The notes under the pieces are model-generated. The model made no database searches. It saw nothing but the letters and a program-made list of their open reading frames with translations, and had not been told where the DNA came from. Of a stretch of 64,000 bases of DNA, positions 45,099-55,618 are shown piece after piece. The stretch lies in contig JAEXRH010000012.1 of the NCBI GenBank assembly GCA_023438065.1, positions 558,001 to 622,000 on the forward strand, read 5' to 3'. The translations under genes and the position numbers were made by a program. The number at the start of each line of letters is the position of its first letter. Position 1 is the first letter of the stretch. The stretch comes from Spirochaetota bacterium (GTDB lineage: Bacteria; Spirochaetota; Spirochaetia; Treponematales; Treponemataceae).

Positions 45099-46312
45099 GT
45101 CCGGTAATCTCCGTTAATTTTCACGTAATCGTAGGTGAGGTCGCATCCCCACGCGGTGCCCGAGCCCTTGCCGTCGGAGAGTTCGACCCTGATCTTGATC
45201 TCGCTCTCGCCGAGAATCGACTTTGCCTTGGTCTCGTCGAAGTTGAGGGGAACGCCCTTATGGAAAACCTCGATCTCGCCCTTCCCTGAGTCGAAGGATA
45301 CGCTCGTGCCCGACTGGCTGAAGAGCTCGCCCGAGTAGCCCATCGCGCAGAGGATCCGGCCCCAGTTCGCGTCCTTCCCGAAGAACGCCGCCTTCACGAG
45401 GCTCGACGAGATGACCGACTTCGCGAGGTTCCGCGCGGTCCTGTCGTCCTTCGCGCCGGAGACCGAGCACTCGATAAGGTGGGTCGCGCCCTCCCCGTCG
45501 GCGGCGATCATCCGCGCCATCTCGGTGTTGAGCGCGTCGAGCGCGCCGACGAAGGCGCGATAATCGCCGTTCTTCGACGCGATGAGCCTGTTGCCCGCGA
45601 GAGCGTTCGCGAGCGCGCAAAGCGTGTCGTTCGTGCTCGTGTCGCCGTCGACGCTCACGCAGTTATAGGTCCGCTCGACGCTCTCCCGGAGCGCGCTGTC
45701 GAGCATCTTCGGGGTGATCGCGCAGTCGGTCGTGATGAAGCCGAGCATCGTGCCCATGTTGATGTGGATCATGCCCGAGCCCTTGGCCATCGTTCCGAGG
45801 GTCACCTTCTTGCCCCCGATCTCGACGGTCACGGCGGCTTCCTTGTGCTTCGTGTCGGTCGTCATGATCGCATCGCGGGCTGCGACGTTGCCCGCTTTCG
45901 AAAGCCCCTCGCAGAGCTTTTCCATCCCGGCCTCGATCACGCCAATGTTGATCTGCTGGCCGATGACGCCGGTCGAGCAGACGATGATGTCGTCGGCCTT
46001 GAGGCCGAGGTGTTTCGCCGCGGCCTCGGCGGTCCTTTCGGCGTTCTTGTAGCCTTCCTCGCCCGTGCAGGCGTTCGCGTTCCCTGAGTTCGCGACGATC
46101 GCCTGGGCCCGTCCGTCGGCGAGGTTTTTCTTCGTGAGCTTGACCGGCTCAGCCTTCACGAGATTCTTCGTGAAGACCGCGGCCGCCGCGCACGGCACCT
46201 CGGACTCGATGAGCGCGATGTCGTTTTTCGTGCGGCCCTTCTTGATGCCGCAAAGGATTCCGTTCGCGGTAAAACCCGCCGGGGCGCAGACGCCGCCCTC
46301 GATAAAAGTCAT
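45095..46312 (-). CDS. argJ: glutamate N-acetyltransferase/ornithine acetyltransferase
   Basis: Recycles the acetyl group from N-acetylornithine to glutamate; some members also use acetyl-CoA. 405 residues with the self-cleavage site in INMGTMLGFITTDC, the Thr becoming the N-terminal nucleophile of the beta chain. KGSGMIHINM precedes it. GGAG is upstream of the ATG. No argA or argE is present here, which fits a cyclic pathway. Whether it is mono- or bifunctional cannot be read from sequence. Confidence 0.95.
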   Translation of the reverse strand: MTFIEGGVCAPAGFTANGILCGIKKGRTKNDIALIESEVPCAAAAVFTKNLVKAEPVKLTKKNLADGRAQAIVANSGNANACTGEEGYKNAERTAEAAAKHLGLKADDIIVCSTGVIGQQINIGVIEAGMEKLCEGLSKAGNVAARDAIMTTDTKHKEAAVTVEIGGKKVTLGTMAKGSGMIHINMGTMLGFITTDCAITPKMLDSALRESVERTYNCVSVDGDTSTNDTLCALANALAGNRLIASKNGDYRAFVGALDALNTEMARMIAADGEGATHLIECSVSGAKDDRTARNLAKSVISSSLVKAAFFGKDANWGRILCAMGYSGELFSQSGTSVSFDSGKGEIEVFHKGVPLNFDETKAKSILGESEIKIRVELSDGKGSGTAWGCDLTYDYVKINGDYRT

Positions 46313-46384
46313 ATTTTGCTCCTTGTGTCTTTCAATGTCGTCGACTCCCTCGAGCCGACCGCGTATCGTTCGCGGCGCGATTCG

Positions 46385-47134
46385 CTATCCCGCGAAGCGG
46401 CGCGTCTCCTTCCTCAACCATACCACGGTTTCGCCGTGCCCCGCGGGCGGTATGGGCTTTCCCCGGTCTTTCTCGAGCAGGGCGAGGCCGCGCTCGTATT
46501 CGGGACCCGAAAGCGCGCGAAACATCGAGTAGTTCCGCTCGCGGACCATCCTGATGAACTCGTCGCTCACGACGCCGCCGTCCTTCGATACCCTCACGTC
46601 GGAAAGGAGGGGAACGAAGCCAACCCTTCTCGCCTCGCGTTCGATGTCGCCGATATCGGGATACCGCGCGAGCTCGTTTCCCTCAAGCGACGGGAAATAC
46701 CCGTTATACCACCTCGTCCCGATCTGCGCGTGCGACTCGGTGAGAATCGCGACGAGCCCGCCCGGTTTCAGCGCGGCGTACAGCGTACCGAGAAGGAGGG
46801 CGCGATCGCTCACGTGATGGATCACGTCCGTCATGAAAACGAGGCCGAACATCTCGCGCGGGAAACCCGTCGACCCATGGTCGCCCTTCTTAATCTCGAG
46901 GTCGGGATTCTTCCTGACCGCGATCCTCCGCATCTCGTCCGAGGGTTCGGTTCCGTATCCCTCGCAGTCGAACCGGGCGCAAATCCGGGAAAGGTAGTTT
47001 CCCGTTCCGCACCCGAAATCGAGAAAGGGTACGCCGGACCGGAAATCGAACTTCCGCGCGAAAAGATCGATGATCTCGTCGTCGGACGTCCTCGTATTGT
47101 CGTAGGTCAGCGAAGCCTCCGCGTAGTCGGCCAT
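46385..47134 (-). CDS. SAM-dependent methyltransferase inside the arg cluster
   Basis: 249 residues, class I fold: FLDFGCGTGNYLSRI is the SAM-binding loop, and DVIHHVSDRALLLGTLYAAL with KPGGLVAILTES follow. The substrate is unknown. It lies between argC (46 bp) and argJ (72 bp) in the same direction with its own GGAGG site, so it is likely co-transcribed although methylation is not part of arginine synthesis. It resembles ubiquinone/small-molecule methyltransferases in general shape only. Confidence 0.82.
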   Translation of the reverse strand: MADYAEASLTYDNTRTSDDEIIDLFARKFDFRSGVPFLDFGCGTGNYLSRICARFDCEGYGTEPSDEMRRIAVRKNPDLEIKKGDHGSTGFPREMFGLVFMTDVIHHVSDRALLLGTLYAALKPGGLVAILTESHAQIGTRWYNGYFPSLEGNELARYPDIGDIEREARRVGFVPLLSDVRVSKDGGVVSDEFIRMVRERNYSMFRALSGPEYERGLALLEKDRGKPIPPAGHGETVVWLRKETRRFAG

Positions 47135-47180
47135 TCACCGCCTCCTTTTCGCGCGTCGCGCGAAACGTCCCCAAACGCCG

Positions 47181-48230
47181 CTAGAAGGCGGCGGGAACGA
47201 GGTCTATGCCCGCGGTCTCGGGGAATCCCATCGCGAGATTCATGTTCTCGACCGCCTGTCCCGCGGCGCCCTTCAGCATGTTGTCGAGCGCCGAAACGAT
47301 TTCGATCGTCATGCCGCCGTTTACCACGTGAACGGAGACGTCGCAGTAATTCGAGCCGCGCACGTTCCTCGTCGTCGCCGTGGAACCGAGGGGAAGCACC
47401 CTGACGAAGGGCTCATTCGCGTAATGCGCGGCGTAAAGCGCGTGGATCTCCTCGGCCTTCACGGGCTTTTCCGGCGTCGCGTAGCAGGTCGCGATGATAC
47501 CCCGACTCATCGGGAGGAGGTGCGGCGTGAAGACGACGTTCACGGGCTTTCCCGCGGCCTTCGTCATGTTCCGGGCGATCTCGGGTTGGTGCCGGTGCTT
47601 CCCGACGTTGTAGGGGGCGAAGGACTCGCCCGACTCGCAGAAATGGTTCGTCTGCGTCGGGTTCCGTCCCGCGCCCGTGATGCCGCTTTTCGCGTCGACG
47701 ATCACGAGATCGGTCTTGACGAGGTCCTTGGCGAGAACCGGCAGGAGGGCGAGCGTCGCCGCGGTTACGTAGCAGCCGGGATTCCCGATGACCCGGGCCT
47801 TCCTGATGGCGTCGCGATTGAGCTCGGGAAGGCCGTACACGGATTCCGCGTGCACGCCGGGATACTCGTAGGACTTCCCGTACCAGGCCTTGAAGGTTTC
47901 CTCGTCCTCGTCGAACCGGAAATCCGCCGAAAGGTCGACGAGTTTCTTTCCCTTCTCAACGCACATCGCCGCGTATTTCTCGGCGACACCGTGGGGAAGC
48001 GCGGTAAACACGACGTCCGAGGCCTCGACTACCGCGTCGGCCTCGCCGAGCACGCCGTCGGTCTTTCCCCGGAGAAGCCCCCGGAGGTTCGGGTATATGT
48101 CGACGATATTCTGTCCCTCGAAGCTCACGGAACTCAGTGAAAGGCGGGCGACCTCGGGATGGGCGACGAGAAGCCTGACAAGCTCAACGCCGACGTAACC
48201 GGTCGCGCCAATGATTCCAGCGGTGATCAT
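47181..48230 (-). CDS. argC: N-acetyl-gamma-glutamyl-phosphate reductase
   Basis: NADPH-dependent third step of the arginine pathway, 349 residues: MITAGIIGATGYVGVELVRL, the catalytic cysteine in VIGNPGCYVTAATLAL, and SRGIIATCYATPEKP. It is the first enzyme gene of the cluster. GGAG precedes the ATG by 6 nt (with a T6 spacer). Upstream lies a leader peptide with competing RNA structures, so its expression is probably controlled by arginine supply. Confidence 0.95.
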   Translation of the reverse strand: MITAGIIGATGYVGVELVRLLVAHPEVARLSLSSVSFEGQNIVDIYPNLRGLLRGKTDGVLGEADAVVEASDVVFTALPHGVAEKYAAMCVEKGKKLVDLSADFRFDEDEETFKAWYGKSYEYPGVHAESVYGLPELNRDAIRKARVIGNPGCYVTAATLALLPVLAKDLVKTDLVIVDAKSGITGAGRNPTQTNHFCESGESFAPYNVGKHRHQPEIARNMTKAAGKPVNVVFTPHLLPMSRGIIATCYATPEKPVKAEEIHALYAAHYANEPFVRVLPLGSTATTRNVRGSNYCDVSVHVVNGGMTIEIVSALDNMLKGAAGQAVENMNLAMGFPETAGIDLVPAAF

Positions 48231-48259
48231 AAAAAACTCCTGAATGAAATAATCAATGA

Positions 48260-48319
48260 ATGGGCGTACCGCCCATCGATGTTGTCAATGAAAATGGTTT
48301 ACCGTTCGGTCGCGAACGG
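48260..48319 (-). promoter_or_regulatory. hairpins of the argC leader RNA
   Basis: Two perfect 7-bp stems lie between the leader ORF and argC: CCGTTCG-CGAC-CGAACGG (48313-48319 with 48302-48308) and ATGGGCG-GTA-CGCCCAT (48270-48276 with 48260-48266). The second can instead pair with the leader ORF end (GGCGTA with TACGCC). A further ATCGCCC with GGGCGGT pairing is possible. There is no T-tract right after either stem. Confidence 0.5.
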
Positions 48320-48337
48320 GGCGATGAAGGGCTTTTG

Positions 48338-48424
48338 TTACGCCTGACGGCGACGGAGGGGATGGAGAAGGGAGACCGGGGCGATCTGCGCGTTTTGTAG
48401 TGAATTGCCAAAAAGCGAATTCAT
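48338..48424 (-). CDS. putative arginine leader peptide, 28 aa
   Basis: An ORF of 28 codons starting at an ATG with AAGGAG 6 nt upstream. It begins MNSLFGNSLQNAQ and ends LHPLRRRQA, with codons CGT CGC CGT in a row just before the last two residues. It lies in the 5' leader of argC, about 27 nt after the predicted transcription start and 107 nt before the argC ATG. The position, size and run of arginine codons near the stop fit an attenuation leader peptide, where a ribosome short of charged tRNA-Arg stalls and changes downstream RNA folding. Family conservation could not be tested. Confidence 0.7.
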   Translation of the reverse strand: MNSLFGNSLQNAQIAPVSLLHPLRRRQA

Positions 48425-48457
48425 GTGCTTCTCCTTTAAATAGAAATGATAGTTTGG

Positions 48458-48486
48458 ATTGTACGTCTTTGAGTACGGATGGTCAA
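48458..48486 (-). promoter_or_regulatory. promoter of the argC leader transcript
   Basis: TTGACC, exactly 17 nt and TACAAT on the minus strand, predicting a start near 48451. Confidence 0.75.
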
Positions 48487-48490
48487 GCGG

Positions 48491-48530
48491 AAGATGCAAG
48501 AAGATGCAAGAAAAACGCATTTTCATGCAT
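48491..48530 (-). promoter_or_regulatory. tandem repeats and palindrome upstream of the arg promoter
   Basis: AAGATGCAAG occurs twice in a row (48491-48500 and 48501-48510), one helical turn apart, right next to the -35. Beyond it lies GCATTTTCATGC, a 4-bp inverted repeat. They are possible binding sites for a regulator; an ArgR-type box is not clearly matched. Confidence 0.4.
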
Positions 48531-48558
48531 AAAGTTACCGATTTCCGTATAAACGACA

Positions 48559-48594
48559 CGACCGGAAAGATGGCTCGATCCCCCTTTCCGGTCG
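48559..48594 (-). terminator. hairpin after the outer-membrane protein gene
   Basis: CGACCGGAAAG pairs with CTTTCCGGTCG, a perfect 11-bp stem with a 14-nt loop, 15 bp beyond the stop. T-poor downstream, so moderate confidence. Confidence 0.55.
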
Positions 48595-48608
48595 CGCGAG
48601 GCACGATG

Positions 48609-51377
48609 TCAATAACTTGCGACGGGAATGCCCATCACGACAATGTCGAACGCGTCGTCGTTTTCCTTGATTCGGTGTGTATACCGCACCCCCGCCTGAA
48701 TCTCGAACGGAATCTGCAGGGGCATGAAATGAAAGAGGAGTTCGGCGCCCGCGGACATCTGGTCCTCGTCGATGTCCAGGGCCTTTCTCGCGTCGTAAAA
48801 GGCGTTAAGCCTGATCAAATCGAAGTACAGAAGCGCGCCGACGGGAAAATCCGGGTAAAGGAGCGGAAGCGAATACTCGGCGCTTGTCTTCCAGGCCTCG
48901 AGCGCGTCGGTGCCGTAATACCCGCGCGCGTACGCCATCGCGAGATTGTCGTCCCAATCGTGCCTGCGCTCGTAGGAAGCCTGTACCGTAAGCGCGTCGC
49001 GGGGGAAGGCTCCGGGAACCGCGAGGGAGGCCAAGCCGTACGGATGGTTATCCCCGGGACCTTCGGTCGCGACGAACGACCAGGAACCGACGAAGGTCAG
49101 ACCCCACCTCCCCGACCGGGCCGTCGCGTTTCCGTATCCGGTGACGGTCGCGTCGGAGACCCCGTTCCTAACCTCGCCGCCGCCGGAAACGCCGAGGACC
49201 GCGTTCCATCGCGCGCTTCCCGTTAAGCCGCCCGCGAGGGGAAACTCGACCGCGACGGAACCCGAAGGCTCCACCTTCGACTCCCCTTCCCGATCGCGGA
49301 TGGTCGAACCTCCCGAGAAAACGAGATCGGGGGCGAATCCGCGATATCGATACTGGTAGAAGCCCGCGAATTCCGAGTCGGTGTAATCGTAGGAGAGAGA
49401 AAGTCTTTGGCTCGCGATTCCGGTCACGTTATCCGCCTGAAGGTAACCGGTAACGGCCGTGTCGCCGTTCATCGCGGGAGCGAGATACCACCCGTCGATC
49501 GTGTTTCCGTCGAGCAACGGGGAGTACGGTTCCGCCTTGGCGTCGGTCAGGGGGAAGTTCTCGGGAAGCCCCTTGCCCGTTCCGGGATCCGAGTCCGCCG
49601 CGTCGGCGTAAAACTCCTCGCGGACGACCTTCACCCCGTCGAGCGGCACCCAGGAGGCGCGGGGGACGTCGGCGCGCGCGACGACGGTTCCCCTCGAGTT
49701 GGCGTAATCGACGAACGCGATCGAGGTTCCTGAGGGATCCGGTTCCGGCATATACGCGCCGATGGGCCGGGAAACGACTTGGTACCGTTTGCCGGCCGAG
49801 TCGATCGCCCATATCGCGTCGATTCCCGAATAGTTCGAGACGTAAAGGATCGCGTCGTCGACGATCGACGGGGTCATGACGTTCTCCCACCGCGCGTCGT
49901 ATACGAGCGTGGTCGCGCCGTCCGAAAGGGAGAGTTTCCCCAGGTACTTTCCCCGGCTCGCCGCCTTACCCCCTACCCCATTCGACACGAAGACGATCTC
50001 CGCGCCCGAAGGCGAGAACGAGAGATCCGTCCAAATCTCGCCTTCGGGAATCGGGTAGCGTTTCAGGATCGACGCGTCGTGCGTCGAGGCGATGACCAGG
50101 GCGCACGGCGACGCGTCCGAGAACTCGACGAGGGCGAGCGTCGTGCCGTCCCGCGAGAGCGCGGGCGACAGGTATTTCGAATTCCTGAAAAGCGCGCGTT
50201 TCCGCCCGCGCTCAAGGTCGAAAAGGGCGATGGTCGTGGTTCCCTGATCGAATTTCGCCTCGTTCTCCAACTCGTCCCATACCACGAACGCTCCGCCCGA
50301 ATCGAGCGAGTTGAGGGGATACCCCTTGCACAGGCGTTCTTCCTTTCCGTCCTGGATGGACACGATATCGGTGTTTCCCTCGATGTCAAAGGCGGCCGCG
50401 ATCACCGCGCCGTCGGTCCGACTCGCGATCGCGACGTGAGCCCGATAAGGCGATTTGCCCTGAGGGGCGAGCGGCGCGATCCCGGTAACGTCAAGGGAGG
50501 CGACCTGGTCCATCCAGAACTTCCCGTAACGAGCGGCCATCTCGTGGTATACCGCCGGCGCGCTTTTGCCCGTGGCCTTTTTCGTCGCGAGATGGGGACC
50601 GAGCGCCGGAAGGGGACACCAAGCCTGCTTGTTAAGGAAAGTCTCGGGGGCCTTCGCGTCATACTCCGACCGTATATAGGAATACATGAGGTAGCCGAAT
50701 TCATACATGCTCGGGGTGTACGCGCGATACGAGCCGAGGAGCATCTTGTTGTATCCGTACGCCTTGCCGTCGAGAAAAAGCGCCTTTGTCTGCGCGGTGA
50801 AGCGCGGGGTTCTCCCGCGGCCGGTTTCCGAAAGCACGGTCTCGGCCATGACGGCGTCTCCCTCGATCCACCATCCCGGAACCGATATGACGAGCGCGGC
50901 CGCGTATTCGCCCACGAGGAACGAGGCGGCGCGGACGACGCCCTGATTGAGCTCGTCGAACTGAAACATGTGCCGGCCCTCGTGCGTTGCCAAAAGGGTG
51001 AGCCAATCGCCCGGCATCGAGGAATCGGGAACGGTGTAAAAGACGCTCCGTCGAGGGAGCACGCTCACGTAGCCGTTCGGGCTTATCTGGTCGGGATTGA
51101 TGATGACGGAAAACCGGTGAACGCGCCGCGGCTTCATCGTCGCCTCCTGAAGCGGCCGCAAGGCTTCGAGCGCGGACGCGACGAAACGCCCCTTCTCCTC
51201 GAGCGCTTCGGGAAAGATCACCCGGTAATGCGCGGTCTCCAGGCTCTTCCAGCGGTATTTGCGCGTATTGATCGCGCTCGACTCGATCTGCGCGGCGACG
51301 GGCAGCAGCGTGAAAAACGACAGGGCGATGAGGGAGATCGCGCGTATCCTCCACCGACGCTTACGGGTCATGTCCAT
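48609..51377 (-). CDS. exported protein: metalloprotease-like domain, beta-propeller and C-terminal beta-barrel
   Basis: 922 residues with a signal peptide ending near VAAQ (residue 30). Residues 40-300 look like a peptidase-MA/gluzincin domain, with HEGRH at 132-136 and GWWIEGDAVMAE giving the third ligand (about E172). The middle (about 310-640) has WD40/TolB-type propeller repeats (SFSPSGAEIVFVSNG, PEPDPSGTSIAFVDY). The last ~280 residues alternate as beta-strands and end in VASY, as expected of an outer-membrane barrel. It is probably anchored in the outer membrane with periplasmic or surface domains. The ATG at 51377 has GGAG 7 nt upstream. Confidence 0.78.
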   Translation of the reverse strand: MDMTRKRRWRIRAISLIALSFFTLLPVAAQIESSAINTRKYRWKSLETAHYRVIFPEALEEKGRFVASALEALRPLQEATMKPRRVHRFSVIINPDQISPNGYVSVLPRRSVFYTVPDSSMPGDWLTLLATHEGRHMFQFDELNQGVVRAASFLVGEYAAALVISVPGWWIEGDAVMAETVLSETGRGRTPRFTAQTKALFLDGKAYGYNKMLLGSYRAYTPSMYEFGYLMYSYIRSEYDAKAPETFLNKQAWCPLPALGPHLATKKATGKSAPAVYHEMAARYGKFWMDQVASLDVTGIAPLAPQGKSPYRAHVAIASRTDGAVIAAAFDIEGNTDIVSIQDGKEERLCKGYPLNSLDSGGAFVVWDELENEAKFDQGTTTIALFDLERGRKRALFRNSKYLSPALSRDGTTLALVEFSDASPCALVIASTHDASILKRYPIPEGEIWTDLSFSPSGAEIVFVSNGVGGKAASRGKYLGKLSLSDGATTLVYDARWENVMTPSIVDDAILYVSNYSGIDAIWAIDSAGKRYQVVSRPIGAYMPEPDPSGTSIAFVDYANSRGTVVARADVPRASWVPLDGVKVVREEFYADAADSDPGTGKGLPENFPLTDAKAEPYSPLLDGNTIDGWYLAPAMNGDTAVTGYLQADNVTGIASQRLSLSYDYTDSEFAGFYQYRYRGFAPDLVFSGGSTIRDREGESKVEPSGSVAVEFPLAGGLTGSARWNAVLGVSGGGEVRNGVSDATVTGYGNATARSGRWGLTFVGSWSFVATEGPGDNHPYGLASLAVPGAFPRDALTVQASYERRHDWDDNLAMAYARGYYGTDALEAWKTSAEYSLPLLYPDFPVGALLYFDLIRLNAFYDARKALDIDEDQMSAGAELLFHFMPLQIPFEIQAGVRYTHRIKENDDAFDIVVMGIPVASY

Positions 51378-51507
51378 TTCTCGTCTCCTTACGTTACGTG
51401 CTTTCCCTTGAACACCCGATCCCGACGAAAACGCACTCAAGACCTCGACAGCGAATGACGACTTCGCTTTCAAGGCGCGATACGAGGACGTCGCGGAGGC
51501 CTCGCCG

Positions 51508-52659
51508 TCAGAGAGCGAGCGGCCGTCGGTTATCCGCGAGCCGCTTGGAAAGATACTCCCGGTCGAGATCGAGCCTGTCCACGAGAACCCGGGTCTGCTC
51601 CGCCGAAAGGAGATTCTGCTCGGCATAGAGGTACACGATCGCGCGCTCGGCGATCGCGGGAACCTTGAGCGCGTTCATGTGCTCGCGGGAAGGACGGGGT
51701 CCCTCGAGATACTGCGCGCGGAACGACCGGAAAAGCTCCGAGCGTTCCGGGTCGAACCTGATGGCGCGAAGCTCCGCCTCGAGCGGCGCCGGGTCGCCGA
51801 CGCTCGCCCGCTCGCCCAGGGGCTTGAGCGTGAAGTAGGTATACTGTTTGCCGGGAAGGTAATGGTGCGCGTCGCACCGGGTGCAGTAGTTCGGCTCGAG
51901 AGGATCGTTCTTGTCGCGGTCGCCCCCGACGATGATGAGCGGGTCGAAGAAAAGGGCCGGGCACTCGACGTCGTCGACGACGTAATACCGATAGGTGTTG
52001 TACGCGTGCTCGAGGCACTCGCCGTGCTCGCAGTACGCCGAAAGGGGATAGATGTCCGTGGAAGTTTCCATGAGCAGCCGGGCGGTCGCGTTGAAGATCT
52101 CGCCGCGAAAATTGAGAAGGAGGGTCGGCATGACGAACACGAGCCCCCGCTGCTCGGCCTCGCGCTTGACGAGATAGGCGAGCCGCTCGTCGTAAAAGGC
52201 GGCCTCGTCGAGTATCCAGGTCCCGACGTGAGGATTTTCTCGGATCGTCGCCTCGAGGTCGAAGGAATCCCCGATCGTCGCGATGTTCTTTCCGCAGCGT
52301 TCGAAGCCTCCCCGGTACGCGAGCGCGTCGTCGGGATATTCGGAAAAGCGGGTCCGGTCGAGCGCGTTCCGCACGAAGAAGGTGTTGCGCCGGTCGGCGG
52401 TGCCGACGCCTGCCTCCGTCTCGAAAAGCTCCTTTTGCGTGCCGCCGCCCGAGGTGAGGTACGCCACCGAAACGCCCTTCTTCCGGGCGACCGCGGCGTC
52501 GCGCCAAAGCCTGGCCGCGTATTCCGTCTTGCCCGAACCCATGGGACCGATGACGAGGATTGTGCGCGACGGCTCTATGAAATCGAAATGACTGTTCGCC
52601 TCATGGATGGTGACGGACGGGAAGCCCAAGCTCTTATACAATCCGGTGTGAGTGTCCAT
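51508..52659 (-). CDS. tdk: thymidine kinase (TK1 family) with long extensions
   Basis: 383 residues. P-loop GPMGSGKTEYAARL, ILDEAAFYDE, and the lasso region ending in VGGDRDKN with EPNYCTRCDAHH. The two cysteine pairs (CEHGEC and CTRC) would bind the structural zinc. These are the TK1 marks, but the family is normally about 200 residues. Here ~28 residues precede the P-loop and ~95 follow the zinc site, a C-terminal addition I do not recognise. No Shine-Dalgarno is present. TATACT (52668-52673) ends 8 nt before the ATG. Confidence 0.82.
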   Translation of the reverse strand: MDTHTGLYKSLGFPSVTIHEANSHFDFIEPSRTILVIGPMGSGKTEYAARLWRDAAVARKKGVSVAYLTSGGGTQKELFETEAGVGTADRRNTFFVRNALDRTRFSEYPDDALAYRGGFERCGKNIATIGDSFDLEATIRENPHVGTWILDEAAFYDERLAYLVKREAEQRGLVFVMPTLLLNFRGEIFNATARLLMETSTDIYPLSAYCEHGECLEHAYNTYRYYVVDDVECPALFFDPLIIVGGDRDKNDPLEPNYCTRCDAHHYLPGKQYTYFTLKPLGERASVGDPAPLEAELRAIRFDPERSELFRSFRAQYLEGPRPSREHMNALKVPAIAERAIVYLYAEQNLLSAEQTRVLVDRLDLDREYLSKRLADNRRPLAL

Positions 52660-52700
52660 ACCGGTTCAGTATAGCATGGAACCCTTTCCGTGAAAAACAG

Positions 52701-52736
52701 AAAAAAGCCCGGCGACGCGATGCGCGTCGGCCGGGC
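52701..52736 (-). terminator. intrinsic terminator of clpB
   Basis: A 13-bp stem with one bulged base (52707-52719 with 52723-52736, loop ATG on the plus strand), followed on the minus strand by six T (52701-52706). Confidence 0.8.
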
Positions 52737-52767
52737 CGATCGTAAAACCGATGTAAACGGACGGGCG

Positions 52768-55350
<2,583 letters not shown>

Positions 55351-55353
<3 letters not shown>

Positions 55354-55371
55354 GACTTAAATATAGTCATG
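55351..55371. promoter_or_regulatory. palindrome over the clpB start, HAIR-like
   Basis: CATGACT, 7 nt and AGTCATG form a perfect inverted repeat that includes the ATG and overlaps the TATATT hexamer. The known HspR operator is CTTGAGT, 7 nt and ACTCAAG: the same spacing, with 5 of 7 bases identical in each half. Confidence 0.5.
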
Positions 55372-55374
55372 GTT

Positions 55375-55584
55375 TCAGAATTTGGGAAGTTTTTCCGTTT
55401 CCGCTTCCTTGTCCTTGGGAAAGTTCTTGTCGATATATTCGAGGCACTGGATGGCGACCTGTTGGGCGTGCTCATACCAAATGCGATAGAGTTCGTTCTC
55501 GATTACGTTCGGATACGGCGCTCCCTGCACGTCCGAAACGAGTTGCTTCATGATCTCGTATCCTTCCTGATCAAGCTTTTTCAC
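55375..55584 (-). CDS. small conserved-looking protein, 69 aa, upstream of clpB
   Basis: Starts with GTG after GGAG. MKKLDQEGYEIMKQLVSDV, then a region rich in Tyr and Gln (YRIWYEHAQQVAIQCLEYI), ending KLPKF. It is soluble and helical, with no motif I recognise. It sits between the M16 protease and clpB on the same strand, so it may belong to either transcript. Confidence 0.65.
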   Translation of the reverse strand: MKKLDQEGYEIMKQLVSDVQGAPYPNVIENELYRIWYEHAQQVAIQCLEYIDKNFPKDKEAETEKLPKF

Positions 55585-55618
55585 GCTGATTCTCCTTCCG
55601 TGGGTAATTCGGTTCTGA

